The notes: generated by a model not told the origin, from the sequence alone. A stretch of DNA of 64,000 nucleotides from Streptomyces sp. CG4 (GCF_041080655.1 NZ_CP163525.1:8060001-8124000); one strand, 5' to 3'; shown: positions 52,221-61,382, counted from the stretch's first letter. Translations and numbers: made by a program.

Positions 52221-54546
52221 GCGCGACCCCCGACCACAAGGGCGAACAGCTTGATGCCTTCCGCGCCCCCGACCCCGCTTCGGGGCCGCTCACCACGGAC
52301 CAGGCCGTGCGGGTTGACCACACTGACGACCGCTGACCGTAGGTGAGCGCGGGCCCACGATGATGGAGGACTTCCACCCAAGGGAGAAACTCACCCGCTT
52401 CGACCATGAACGGATCCCGGAGCGGGTCGTCCACGCACGCGGCTCGGGCGCGTACGGATACTTCGAACCGTACGAATCCTGCGCCGAGTTCACCCATGCG
52501 GCCTTCCTTGCAGATCCCTCCGTGCGCACGCCGGTCTTCGTCCGGTTCTCGACCGTGCAGGGACCCCGCGGCTCCGCCGACACGGTGCGCGATGTACGGG
52601 GCTTCGCCACCAAGTTCTGTACGAGGGAAGGGAATTATGATCTGGTTGGAAACAATTTCCCGGTGTTCTTCGTTCAGGACGGCGTCAAGTTCCCGGACTT
52701 CGTGCACGCGGTAAAACCGGAACCGCATAACGAGATCCCGACGGGAGCCTCGGCCCACGACACCTTCTGGGACTTCGTCTCCCTGCAGCCGGAATCCTTG
52801 CACGCTGTCATGTGGCTGATGTCGGACCGCGCGATCCCTCGCAGTTATCGCATGATGCAGGGCTTCGGGGTGCACACCTTCCGCTTCGTCAACGCCGTGG
52901 GGCGTGGCACGTTCGTGAAGTTCCACTGGAAGCCGCGGCTCGGCGTGCACTCGCTCGTGTGGGACGAGGCGCAGGAGTGCCAGGGCCGTGATCCGGACTT
53001 CAACCGGCGAGACCTCTGGGACGCTATCGAGGCGGGGGCGTTTCCGGAATGGGAGCTGGGAGTCCAACTCGTGCCGGAGGAAAACGAGTTCGTCTTCGAC
53101 TTCGACCTCCTGGACGCCAGGAAGATCATCCCGGAGGAGCAGGTCCCGGTCCTGCCGATCGGCCGCATGGTCCTGAACCGCAACCCGGAGAATTTCTTCG
53201 CGGAGACGGAGCAGATCGCCTTCCACACCGCCAACCTCGTGCCCGGGATCGACTTCACCAACGACCCGCTGCTCCAGGCCCGCAACTTCTCGTATCTGGA
53301 CACCCAGCTGATCCGGCTGGGCGGTCCCAACTTCAGCAAGTTGCCGGTGAACCGCCCGGTGGTCCCCGTGCACAACAACAAGCGCGACGGCTACCACCAG
53401 AGCACGATCCACCGCGGCACGAGTTACTTCCCCAACTCCCTCGGCGGAGGCTGCCCGGCCCCGGCGGGCATGGACAGCACGGCCTACACGCACTACGCAG
53501 AACGCGTCGACGGTGCCAAGGTCCGCCAACGCAGCGCGAGTTTCCAGGACCACTACAGCCAGCCGTCGCTGTTCTGGAACAGCATGGCGAACTGGGGGAA
53601 GCGGCACATCGTGCAGGCGTTCCGGTTCGAACTCGGCAAGGTTGGTGCACGGGACGTGCGCGCCCGGATGGTCGATCAACTCGCCCAGGTGGACGTCGAG
53701 TTGGCGAACCTGGTGGCGCGAGGCATCGGGGTGCCCGAGCCGCAGGGCCGTACGGGAGCGGCGTCCAAGCAGTGCTCACCCGCCCTCAGCATCGAGGCTC
53801 TGTCCGCGGACGGGTCGATCCGCACCCGCCGGGTAGCCGTGCTGGCCGCCGACGGGGTGGACGAACGCCACGTTGCCTCGATACGTGGGGCGCTGACCCC
53901 CGAGGGCGCGGTCGTGGACGTGCTGGCTGCGACGGACGGCACCGTGCCGACAGCCGACGGTGAGCCGTGCTCGGTCGACCGTGCGCTGGCCACCGTCGCC
54001 TCCGTGCTGTACGACGCTGTGGTGCTGCCCGGTCATGCCACGGACGCCTCGCCGCTCAACGGCGATCAGCACGCGATGCGCTTCGTACGGGACGCGTACC
54101 GTCACGGTAAGCCGGTGGGGGCGCTGGGCAACGGAGTGGACGTACTGACGGCTCTCGGGGAAGTCCGAGAGTGGGTGGAAGGGCGCCGCCCTGGCGCCCG
54201 CAGCTTCACGTGCGACCTGGTGTCGCGTGAACCGGATGGCAGCATCGCCCGGTTGATCGAGGTGAAGGGCAAGCGCGGGCGCGGCTCGTCAGTTCCGATC
54301 ATCGACCGGCAGCGTAAGGCGATGCTCGACCTCGGGCCGGACTGGTGGCTGTACGTCGCGCTGGACTGCGAAACGACCCCGGTCCTGGTCGTGGTCCGGG
54401 AGCCGAGCAGGCTGCCCTGGAAGTTGATCACTCCAGCCCGGGAGCTTCCGGAAGGGCGATTCCGCGGAGTGGGCGACGAAGGCAAATGGGGCACGATGCC
54501 AGCGGACGTCCTCGCCGCGGGGGAACAGGTCGACGTCCCCTCGTGA
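52217..54546 (+). CDS. katE: large-subunit catalase fused to a DUF3883-like C-terminus, N-terminal frameshift
   Basis: The N-terminal tail (52217, MSATPDHKGEQLDAFRAPDP, LTTDQAVRVDHTDDR) ends at 52336 because one base is missing. The frame starting 52360 (MMEDFHPREKLTRFDHERIP) continues with RVVHARGSGAYGYFEPYESC (heme-side His), YDLVGNNFPVFFVQDGVKF (Asn), RNFSYLDTQLIRLGG (heme Tyr). After the core, the DJ-1-like C-terminal domain begins (RRVAVLAADGVDERHVASIR) but at about 54150 (GNGVDVLTALG) gives way to CDLVSREPDGSIARLIEVKG, AMLDLGPDWWLYVALDCETT and VREPSRLPWKLITPA, a DUF3883-type nuclease-like segment. Heme catalase activity could survive. Confidence 0.78.
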
Positions 54547-54605
54547 CTCTGCGGGGGCACGTCGACGAGCGGCCCCTCCTGCTGAGGCGGGGATTGCCCG
54601 GGACT

Positions 54606-54630
54606 GCCGGGGCCTCCGATAGGCCCCGGC
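54606..54630 (+). terminator. hairpin terminator after the catalase gene
   Basis: GCCGGGGCCT and AGGCCCCGGC, perfect 10-bp stem with CCGAT loop, followed by TTCTTC. A near-identical copy is at 55131-55155. Confidence 0.8.
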
Positions 54631-54745
54631 TTCTTCACGTTCCGACAACAATGGCGCCTTCGTCCCGTACAGCTGTCACTGTGGCCGCAGGCAACTTTGC
54701 CCGGGGCAGCGCGGTGGGCGCCCAGCGCCTTGAAGGGGGACTGCC

Positions 54746-54943
54746 ATGTCGGGAAACTCGGAACTCAGCAGAGGATGCGGGAACTGCCTCGTCCTTTTCT
54801 TTGCCGGAGTCACCGCGTTCTCGATTCCCGGCGGGATGTTCATGTATGGCGGGGTAGCGGGGAAGATCGCGGGCTCAATCCTGCTGGCGGTCACCGTCGC
54901 GGTCGTCGTGCTCGGGATCGCGCTCCAGGCGAAGAAGCGCTGA
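54746..54943 (+). CDS. small membrane protein
   Basis: 65 residues, ATG behind AAGGGGG: GCGNCLVLFFAGVTAFSIPG and GKIAGSILLAVTVAVVVLGI, two membrane helices, ending ALQAKKR. Three Cys/Gly near the start (RGCGNC). No family recognised. Bracketed by the two copies of the same terminator hairpin. Confidence 0.62.
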   Translation: MSGNSELSRGCGNCLVLFFAGVTAFSIPGGMFMYGGVAGKIAGSILLAVTVAVVVLGIALQAKKR

Positions 54944-55130
54944 CCTTCATCCTGCCCGCTGCAGGCGGCGCTGGCCGTCAACGGCTGTGTCCCGCACCGG
55001 AAGCCGGCCGCCTCGGCTCCGTCCTCGACGGACGCGCCGAATGGGTCGGCAGCCCTCCGAGTGATTCAGTGCCAGGCGCCGCGCTGACCGGTACAGTCAT
55101 GCTGTCCCGCCGTTCTGGGTGCTCGGGACC

Positions 55131-55155
55131 GCCGGGGCCTCCGATGGGCCCCGGC
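55131..55155 (+). terminator. second copy of the hairpin terminator
   Basis: GCCGGGGCCT, CCGAT, GGGCCCCGGC. Same loop and same flanks (GGGAC.GCCGGGG ... TTCAC) as at 54606-54630; one G-T pair. Confidence 0.72.
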
Positions 55156-55246
55156 ACCTTCACGACGAGGCTGCGGCCGATCTGCGTGCGCCAGGCACCA
55201 CCCGACTCGCCTCGGGGTGGTGCCTGCCACATGGTGCCTTCGAGAC

Positions 55247-55438
55247 TCAGGCCTTGTTGACCCTGGCCGCGCGTCCGGGCCCTTCGATCTGGAACGAGAC
55301 GGTGTCCCCCGGATGGATCTCGTCGGGGTCGATCATGAGGTCGTCTACCGTGAAGTACAGCACGGGACCACCTCGGTCGTTCTTGATGCTTCCCTCGCCC
55401 GGGTCCGCGTCCCACTCATGGATCTTGCCTTGGTCCAT
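55247..55438 (-). CDS. divergent cold-shock-domain (OB-fold) protein
   Basis: 63 residues from the ATG at 55436-55438 behind AAGGAGA: MDQGKIHEWDADPGEGSIKN, PVLYFTVDDLMIDPDEIHPG and DTVSFQIEGPGRAARVNKA. The spacing G.I..W....G.G.I ... G..V.F.....GRAA.V follows the cold-shock domain, but RNP1 and RNP2 aromatics are largely replaced, so nucleic-acid binding may be altered. A canonical CspA-type protein is encoded about 600 bases away. Confidence 0.68.
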   Translation of the reverse strand: MDQGKIHEWDADPGEGSIKNDRGGPVLYFTVDDLMIDPDEIHPGDTVSFQIEGPGRAARVNKA

Positions 55439-55576
55439 GGCTGTGTCTCCTTGGCTTGATGGGGGACGAGCTCCGGTCACATGCCGGGCTCGCTCCCAGC
55501 GAACCCGCACCCACCTACGACAGCGACCGCTGCGCGCCGAACGGGCGACGCTGGCCCCCAGCTCGCCGACGGACGT

Positions 55577-55789
55577 TCAGCGCTCCCATACCTCCGGGCC
55601 GCCCCCGTGCCACTCGATCAGCAGCGAGTTCGCCACGTCGACCTCGTCCAGTCCCTCCAGGCCGGCACGCTCCAGGAACACGCTCAGGTCGTGCAGACCG
55701 TATGCGGTGCCCAACGTCTCGCTGCCGACCTGGACACGCCGGCCGCCACCCTCACCGGGCGGGAACACGATCACGCGACGCTCAGCCAT
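55577..55789 (-). CDS. hypothetical protein, paralog of 58670-58897
   Basis: 70 residues from the ATG at 55787-55789 with GAGG upstream: MAERRVIVFPPGEGGGRRVQ, VGSETLGTAYGLHDLSVFLE, RAGLEGLDEVDVANSLLIEW. A related frame at 58670 shares the order I..V.PPG.GGRRV.V....LGTA....L.VFLE. Family unknown; short beta-rich proteins like this are conserved in streptomycetes. It is divergent from the csp gene. Confidence 0.68.
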   Translation of the reverse strand: MAERRVIVFPPGEGGGRRVQVGSETLGTAYGLHDLSVFLERAGLEGLDEVDVANSLLIEWHGGGPEVWER

Positions 55790-55951
55790 AGCCTCAGCCT
55801 CACCCAGTGGCAGGGGAGGCGCACTCAGGAGACGGCTGTCAGTGGCGGCCGGTCGACCCACGGGGGGCGGTTGCCGTCGTGAGTCTTTGTGGCCGAGCTC
55901 CACCAGCCGGTGTAGCGTCGTGATTAGCAGTCGTGGTTCCGAAGTCCCGTT

Positions 55952-55980
55952 CGCCCGTGATCGCATTCACGGGCGTTTTT
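55952..55980 (+). promoter_or_regulatory. intrinsic-terminator-like hairpin in the csp leader
   Basis: CGCCCGTGA, loop TCGCAT, TCACGGGCG, then TTTTT (55976-55980). Perfect 9-bp stem with U-tract, 92 bases before the csp start. The gene on the other side starts at 55789 and is divergent, so no upstream plus-strand gene needs a terminator here: a leader attenuator is likely. Confidence 0.65.
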
Positions 55981-56071
55981 GCTGTTCAACGCCTCTCCGG
56001 ACCAGGGCGATCACCTCCGGATCCCGCACGGTGCGGGGCCCGATACGACTCCCCTTGAAGGAGACAGGCAC

Positions 56072-56275
56072 ATGGCTACCGGCACTGTGAAGTGGTTCAA
56101 CGCGGAAAAGGGCTTCGGCTTCATCGCCCAGGACGGCGGCGGCCCCGACGTCTTCGTCCACTACTCCGCCATCAACTCTGGCGGTTTCCGGTCTCTCGAA
56201 GAGAACCAGGTGGTGAACTTCGACGTGACCCAGGGCCCGAAGGGCCCGCAGGCGGAGAACGTCACTCCCGCCTAG
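56072..56275 (+). CDS. cold-shock protein (CspA family)
   Basis: 67 residues, ATG behind GAAGGAGA. Canonical: MATGTVKWFNAEKGFGFIAQ (RNP1 KGFGFI), GGPDVFVHYSAINSGGFRSL (RNP2 DVFVHY), NQVVNFDVTQGPKGPQAENV. An RNA/ssDNA chaperone of the cytosol. The leader contains a terminator-like hairpin, suggesting attenuation control. Confidence 0.95.
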   Translation: MATGTVKWFNAEKGFGFIAQDGGGPDVFVHYSAINSGGFRSLEENQVVNFDVTQGPKGPQAENVTPA

Positions 56276-56415
56276 CAACGCCACGGCGAGCCCCGGCCAG
56301 TGCATCCACCGGCCAGGGCTCGCCCGTCTCGCCCCGCCCCCAGACCTGTACGGTCCGGACGGCGGGGCGTCGTGCTGTGCGAGGCCGGATACGTTGGTGC
56401 TGCCCCTGACCTCCG

Positions 56416-56607
56416 TCAGGGGCAGTCGGTGGGGAACGCGCTGACTGCCTGAGCTCCGCCGTTGGCGTCCACCGTGAAGCCGTTGCACGCGTTCTGGTGT
56501 TGCTGCTCCCGTTGGTGCTGATCCTGCACGACACCGGTGATCACAACGATGCCGACGACCAACGCAATCATGGTCACAGCCAGAACGATCTTCAGTGCGG
56601 TGTTCAC
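56416..56607 (-). CDS. small single-span membrane protein
   Basis: 63 residues from a GTG at 56605-56607 behind a GGGGGG stretch: NTALKIVLAVTMIALVVGIV plus VITGVV form one helix, followed by a polar Gln/His-rich region (QDQHQREQQHQNACNGFTVD) and two Cys (NACNG, PTDCP). No family known. Convergent with csp. Confidence 0.55.
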   Translation of the reverse strand: MNTALKIVLAVTMIALVVGIVVITGVVQDQHQREQQHQNACNGFTVDANGGAQAVSAFPTDCP

Positions 56608-56866
56608 GTGCCCCCCGATCGCCGCAGCTTCGGACGGCCGCAGCCTAGCCGCGCGGGAGCAGGGCAGTGAGGCGAATGGCTTTACCCGACCAGTGCCCCC
56701 TAACCGCATGGATGCTGGGGTTCGGTGGCTGTGACCTGTTGCTTTATCGGGTGGATGGCACCCGTCTGGCACACGCGGGGAGCGGCTGCAGACATGCGGA
56801 AGGCCCCGCTGATCCGCCACGGGGGAGGCAGACGAGCGGGGCCGGCTTGAAAGCCTTTGCCGACTG

Positions 56867-57145
56867 TCAGGTGGTGTATTCCAGGTCGGTCACGGCCGCC
56901 TGGCGGACCATGGTCGCTATCTCAGTCATGTCCAGCTCACCGAGGAACGCGACGAGCGCGCGCCGGGCTTCTGCCAACTGGTCGACGAGCGCTGGTTGCT
57001 CTAGATCCCGGGGCAGGACCACGCGCCGGAAGGCAGGCTGTTCGACCGCGCGCGCCACGAGTTGCTCGGCCAGCCATAGTGGGGTGCGCTCCCGGATGGC
57101 GAAGGTCAGGTGCAGGCCGGGCTCGTCGTGGTGCAGGGGCGGCGG
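56867..57145 (-). pseudogene. hypothetical protein, N-terminus lost
   Basis: The open reverse frame reads LHHDEPGLHLTFAIRERTPL, WLAEQLVARAVEQPAFRRVV, LVDQLAEARRALVAFLGELD, TEIATMVRQAAVTDLEYTT and stops at 56867. High third-position GC supports coding. Upstream it abuts the tail of an alpha/beta hydrolase in the opposite strand, so its 5' end is missing. Family not recognised. Confidence 0.5.
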
Positions 57146-57149
57146 CCGG

Positions 57150-57266
57150 ACCGGACCTGACGATCAAGCCGGGATCGTCGTGCCGGACGCAGGCCACTTC
57201 ATCCCGGACGAACAACCCGACGCCGTCGCTGCCGCTCTGGCCGACTTCATCGCTGAAAGCGATTGA
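57150..57266 (+). pseudogene. alpha/beta-hydrolase C-terminal scrap
   Basis: GIVVPDAGHFIPDEQPDAVA then AALADFIAESD: the catalytic-His strand and final helix of an alpha/beta hydrolase. Only about 35 residues remain. Confidence 0.6.
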
Positions 57267-57415
57267 CCCCGGCCACACCCACCCGCCTGCCAGGCGACCG
57301 GCTTGTGCTGGCTCACAGCGTTGTTTCCGGCTCACCGCGAACTCACCGAACGCCACCCTCGCTCCCGAGGGCGACGACGCATCCGGCGTCGGCAAAGGCT
57401 GCGGCTGAAAGCCCC

Positions 57416-58350
57416 TCAGCGCCGACGGCCCCTGCCTGCGGCCCGTTCGGGACCTGGACCGCACCGAGCCGGTCGCCGTGGTGGCAGGGCGGCAGTCGCC
57501 GCGCGGCCTAGCGCCCTGCCACGGCATGCACGGTCTGCGTGCCCGTCTGTCCGATCCTCTACGGGATCACCGGCGGCGACGTTCTCGGTGACCTCTGCCT
57601 CGTCCGCGGCAACGGGGGCCAGTTTCTTCGGTCCGCGCAGGGCGATGTAGACGAACAGGGGGCCCACGACGGCAGTGCCCACCCACATGGCCTGCTGCCA
57701 TCAGTCGACGAAGGACTGCTGGGCGGTGTGGACCAGGTCCTGCGCGCGGGGGCCTGCGCTGGGCGCGGCTTCCAGGGCGTTGGCGATGCCGTCGCGCGCG
57801 GTGTCCGCGGTGCCCTGGGGGATGCCCTGAAGCTTGCCGTCGATGGAGCTGTGGTAGCCGGCCGATAGCAGCGCGCCCAGCAGCGCGACGCCCTGTGCGG
57901 TGCCGAACTCGCAGGTGACGTCGTTGAGGGCGGAGGCGACGCCCTGCTTCTCGCGCGGCAGTGAGCTGGTGATGGCCTCCGTGGACGGCGTTATCGCCAG
58001 ACCCGAGCCGAAACCCAGGGCGAGCAGGCCGGCCAGGACGGAGAGATAGCCGCCGTCGACGGAGACGAACAGCGCCATCAGGGCCAGGCCGACACCGGCC
58101 AACGCGATGCCGATGGCCAGGGTCCGGCGGACGCCGATCTGTGCAGCCAACCTGGGCGCCACACCGGAAGCCACAATCAGCGCCACGGCCATGGGCAGCA
58201 TCGCCACCGAGGACAGCAGCGCCGACCAGCCCAGCACGGCCTGGAAGGACGGCAGGAGGACCACGGTGATACCCGCCTGGACACCGAAGGTCACCAGCAG
58301 GGTGTCGGCGTACGGGCCTGCTGGCGCTGCTGCGCCCGAAGCCGGACCTG
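57416..58350 (-). pseudogene. MFS (DHA2/EmrB-type) exporter, C-terminal half with in-frame stop
   Basis: Reverse frame from about 58350: YADTLLVTFGVQAGITVVLL, LSSVAMLPMAVALIVASGVA, RTLAIGIALAGVGLALMALF, LALGFGSGLAITPSTEAITS, EKQGVASALNDVTCEFGTAQ, GVALLGALLSAGYHSSIDGK. TGA at 57701-57703 interrupts after AQQSFVD; the frame continues WQQAMWVGTAVVGPLFVYIA. Related exporters have Gly there. About seven N-terminal helices are absent. Confidence 0.75.
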
Positions 58351-58669
58351 ACCCCAACTCGATGGCGAGCCGGCCGAAGCCTTCGCCGCCGCGCAGGCCG
58401 ACGTCGACGCCCCGGCCGGGCTGGGCACCCTCGCCTCCTACGCGACCGAGGTGGCGCTGCCCGCCACGGGCACGTGGTCCAGTCGACACCGGCGTCTCCC
58501 TCCAGACTGAGCTGGGACAGTTCGGCGCCGAGGAGCGGGCGCTCTACGACCCGCGCCCCGGCGGCCCGACCGCTGGGACTGGTGCGGCGACACTCCTTGA
58601 CCGTGCCCCTGGCCGACTCGCCCCGCGATCCCGTCAAGGGCACGCTGGGAGGCGTGACTGCTGGGAGGC

Positions 58670-58897
58670 GTGACTAGCGCACCGATCATCGTGCATCGGC
58701 CCGCCGGAACGGGCGGCCGGAGAGTCACTGTGCACCGTCAGGGCCGGGACGAGGTCCTCGGCACCGCCCACAGCGACCACCACCTGGTCGTGTTCCTCGA
58801 AGGCGCCGTGGACGGCACCCTCCGCCATCCAGCAGAGGCCCACCTGCCCGTCCGCGGCCTGCTGGCACTGTCCAACTACCAAGACAGCCGAGCCTGA
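58670..58897 (+). CDS. hypothetical protein, paralog of 55577-55789
   Basis: 75 residues from a GTG right after GGGAGGC: TSAPIIVHRPAGTGGRRVTV, HRQGRDEVLGTAHSDHHLVV, FLEGAVDGTLRHPAEAH. Shares the GGRRV.V...LGTA....L.VFLE core with the gene at 55577. Function unknown. The C-terminus (LPVRGLLALSNYQDSRA) differs. Confidence 0.58.
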   Translation: MTSAPIIVHRPAGTGGRRVTVHRQGRDEVLGTAHSDHHLVVFLEGAVDGTLRHPAEAHLPVRGLLALSNYQDSRA

Positions 58898-59367
58898 AGC
58901 CACAACCTGCCGTGAAGCACTCTTCCAGGTGTAACGGAGGAAATCTGTCATGGCTGTGGTAGACATCGGTCATCCACAGGGCTACGGTTTCTACCGTACC
59001 CAGGAAGTCGAAGTGGGCACGGCAGACAGGAACTGCCGTGCATGCAGGTCAAGCAGGACGCGACCCGAAGGGTTCGCGAGCAGTACCCGCGTTATCCAGC
59101 AGTACAACCGAGTAACCGAAGGTAAGGAGCAGAACGCCATCAGGATCGCCCGGGCGAGGAAGCAGTCCGCCCGGGTACCGCAAGGCCCCGGATTGGAAGG
59201 TGGTCCCCGGTCACGCATACGCGATCCCCGCAGCCCCGCCCTCCCAGGCGGAACCTGCGGACGAAGAAGGCCGGCGCAGTCGGCCGGTAGATGGTGTTGC
59301 AAGCTCGGAGCCCGGGTGCCGGTACGGCATCCGGGCCCCCCGACGCATCCGCCGAAAGAAGAGGTCT
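58898..59367. other. 470-base stretch with a possible short gene
   Basis: An ATG at 58950 behind GGAGGAAA opens MAVVDIGHPQGYGFYRTQEV, but the codon use is unlike the neighbours and the frame soon becomes low-quality and runs antisense-like into the MerR gene. I do not call a gene. Confidence 0.35.
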
Positions 59368-59712
59368 ATGCCCCCTCGCAGTACCCGGCCCGCCGACATC
59401 CTCGACGACGACGACTACCCCGCCTACACCATGGGCCGGGCCGCCGAGATGCTCGGCACCACCCCCGCCTTCCTCCGCGCCCTCGGCGAACACCGCCTGA
59501 TCACTCCCTTGCGCTCCGAAGGCGGCCACCGCCGCTACTCCCGCTACCAGCTGCGCATCGCCGCCCGCGCCCGCGAACTCGTCGATCAGGGCACCGCCAT
59601 AGAGGCCGCCTGCCGCATCGTCATTCTCGAAGACCAGCTCGAAGAAGCTCAGCGCATCAACGAGCAACTGCGCGCCCAAGGCGGCCAGCCGCAGTCGAAG
59701 CCCTCAGCCTGA
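59368..59712 (+). CDS. MerR-family transcriptional regulator
   Basis: 114 residues. YPAYTMGRAAEMLGTTPAFL, RALGEHRLITPLRSEGGHRR and YSRYQLRIAARARELVDQGT form the MerR winged helix; a C-terminal helix (IVILEDQLEEAQRINEQLRA) dimerises. No effector-binding Cys set, so not a classic metal sensor; resembles short actinobacterial MerR/HspR-like proteins. Start chosen at the ATG 59368 after GAAAGAAGAGG. Confidence 0.85.
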   Translation: MPPRSTRPADILDDDDYPAYTMGRAAEMLGTTPAFLRALGEHRLITPLRSEGGHRRYSRYQLRIAARARELVDQGTAIEAACRIVILEDQLEEAQRINEQLRAQGGQPQSKPSA

Positions 59713-60173
59713 CAAGGACGCCGGGTGCGGCCCCAACGCCGACCGAGCAGCGGACCAGGTACTCCTTTACATCATGTCCCCGGCTCCCGACGGCGGCCGC
59801 CGCCGGGAGCGGCGGCGGTGCCGACGCGCAACTCGGTGAGCGCGCCCCGATCCCCGGCTGCGGCCGCGCCGTCCGTCCCGCCTTGTCCCTCACCCTCAAC
59901 TCCAGCCAGGCATGGGAGAAAGCGGCCGCAACGGGGATGTCAGAGTCCCGACCACGCCCGCACGGGGGGGACCTGCACAGACAGGGCGAAGTCGGCGAAG
60001 GCTTGCAAGAGATGCCGCAGGAGAAGCCGCAAGGGTTGACGCAAGAGATGTTGCAACCGCTCCGCGGGTCCCTTGGGCGGCTCGGCACGCCGGGTGTGAC
60101 ACTTGCGGCGCTTGGTGCGCTGTCACCAGCGGGCCGTGACTACGGCTCGGAGCAAGGCCCGCATCCCCCCGTG
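59713..60173. other. intergenic, no gene seen
   Basis: 461 bases. A plus-strand segment near 60010-60060 has short A/G-rich internal repeats (CAAGAGATG.CGCA). No supported gene. Confidence 0.4.
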
Positions 60174-60246
60174 CGCGGGTCGTTGCCCGCCGGGGCGGGC
60201 AGGTGGAATCCCCGCGCCTGCCCGCCCCGGCGGGCAACGACCCGCG
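60174..60246. terminator. 30-bp perfect inverted repeat
   Basis: Arms 60174-60203 and 60217-60246 are exact reverse complements (start CGCGGGTCGTTGCCC) around a 13-base loop. Lies between the MerR gene (+) and the helicase tail (-), so it can terminate both; unusually long for a terminator. Confidence 0.65.
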
Positions 60247-60324
60247 TACAGCAACTGCTGCGCCACCTTCACGGCCGCCCGCTTCACGCACCGGGCGCTC
60301 GACCCGGCCGCGGTCACGTCGGCA

Positions 60325-60957
60325 TCACCCGCACCTCGCCATTGGACCGGTCTGCCTGCACCACGTAACCGGCTTGCGTGAGAATCTCCAGCAGCGCCTG
60401 GCGCAAAGCGGTGCGGATGCCCTCATACTCTGCGTCCCGCCGCCCGGCGGGATCCAGCTCACCCGTCGGTCCTCGGCCCACCCACGCGCGGCGGCCAGGC
60501 GCTCTTCCCACGCGACGTCGTCGTCTGACCAGACCATGCCCAGCTTCTCCAGCTGTGCGATGCGGTCGGTGTCCAGGCGGCCGCGGGCGTAGAAGCGGCG
60601 GGCGTCGGCGATCCACTGCCCCAGCGGGAACCCGGCGAGCGTGGTCGGCCACCCCTCGGTCTGCGCCTCCTGGTCGCCGCGCTTGGGGACGCGGTACGTG
60701 AAGGGGACCTGCAGGTCGCCGTTGAGCCGGTTGTAGATGGCGGCGGCCTCAATGCCGCGTCGCCAGTGGGCGTGTTCGGGGTTGAGGACGCGCAGGTTGA
60801 TGAACGCGGCCAGCTGCGCGGGGTCTCGGGGGATGCTGAATTCCAGAAGTGCGCGGGCCGGTAGGGACAGTCGGTCGCTCTCGGCTTCCTCGTCTTCGGG
60901 CCCGCTGCGGCTCTGTACGCCTCTGACACGGCTTGGTGCCTGTGGTTCGGCGAACTG
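60325..60957 (-). pseudogene. helicase-associated (HA) domain fragment of a large helicase
   Basis: FSIPRDPAQLAAFINLRVLN, EHAHWRRGIEAAAIYNRLNG, DLQVPFTYRVPKRGDQEAQT, FPLGQWIADARRFYARGRLD, TDRIAQLEKLGMVWSDDDVA and WEERLAAARGW match helicase-associated repeats at the C-terminus of Streptomyces DEAD/DEAH helicases, often found near chromosome or plasmid ends. The motor domains are absent: homology stops near 60957 at a hydroxyacid-dehydrogenase fragment. The 3' part also appears shifted (alternative frame ends QAGYVVQADRSNGEVRVMP at about 60314). Confidence 0.65.
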
Positions 60958-61327
60958 CTCCACCGACGAGGCGGAAGTCACCGCGGCGCTGGCCGACTAC
61001 GACGTCATCGTGGCGATGCGGGAGCGGACGCCCTTTCCGAGCTCGACACTGGACCGGCTGCCCAAGCTTGCTCTGCTCGTCACCACGGGCCCCGGCAACG
61101 CCGCGATCGATGTCGATGCTGCCCGGCGACTGAACATCTCCGTCAGCGGTACGGGGTACTTCTCTCGCCCCACGGCCGAACTGACTTGGGGACTGATCCT
61201 CTCAGCAACCCGCCTGATCCCCCAGAACGTCGAGTCGGTACGCCGCGGCGGCTGGCAGGTCGGCCTGGGAACGACCCTGCACCACGCCACTCTGGGAGTC
61301 CTGGGCCTGGGACGGGTCTGCCGCACG
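60958..61327 (+). pseudogene. D-2-hydroxyacid dehydrogenase fragment
   Basis: ADYDVIVAMRERTPFPSSTL, DRLPKLALLVTTGPGNAAID, VDAARRLNISVSGTGYFSRP, TAELTWGLILSATRLIPQNV and TLHHATLGVLGLGRVCRTI show the substrate domain and the start of the NAD-binding GxGxxG. Both ends are missing: the left joins the helicase tail, the right is cut by the IS3 element at the glycine loop. Confidence 0.75.
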
Positions 61328-61382
61328 ATCGGGTGACACCCGAACTGGCTTGCCCTGTGGGGCAGGTGGGAAGGAGGCCGCT

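Noticed and set aside
58360..58445. Plus-strand coding-like segment PAEAFAAAQADVDAPAGLGT.
   Set aside because: Short, both ends undefined, overlaps the upstream edge of the MFS fragment; no family.
58950..59200. Possible gene MAVVDIGHPQGYGFYRTQEV with a good ribosome binding site.
   Set aside because: Codon use unlike neighbours, no homology recalled, and the frame continues as antisense-like sequence.
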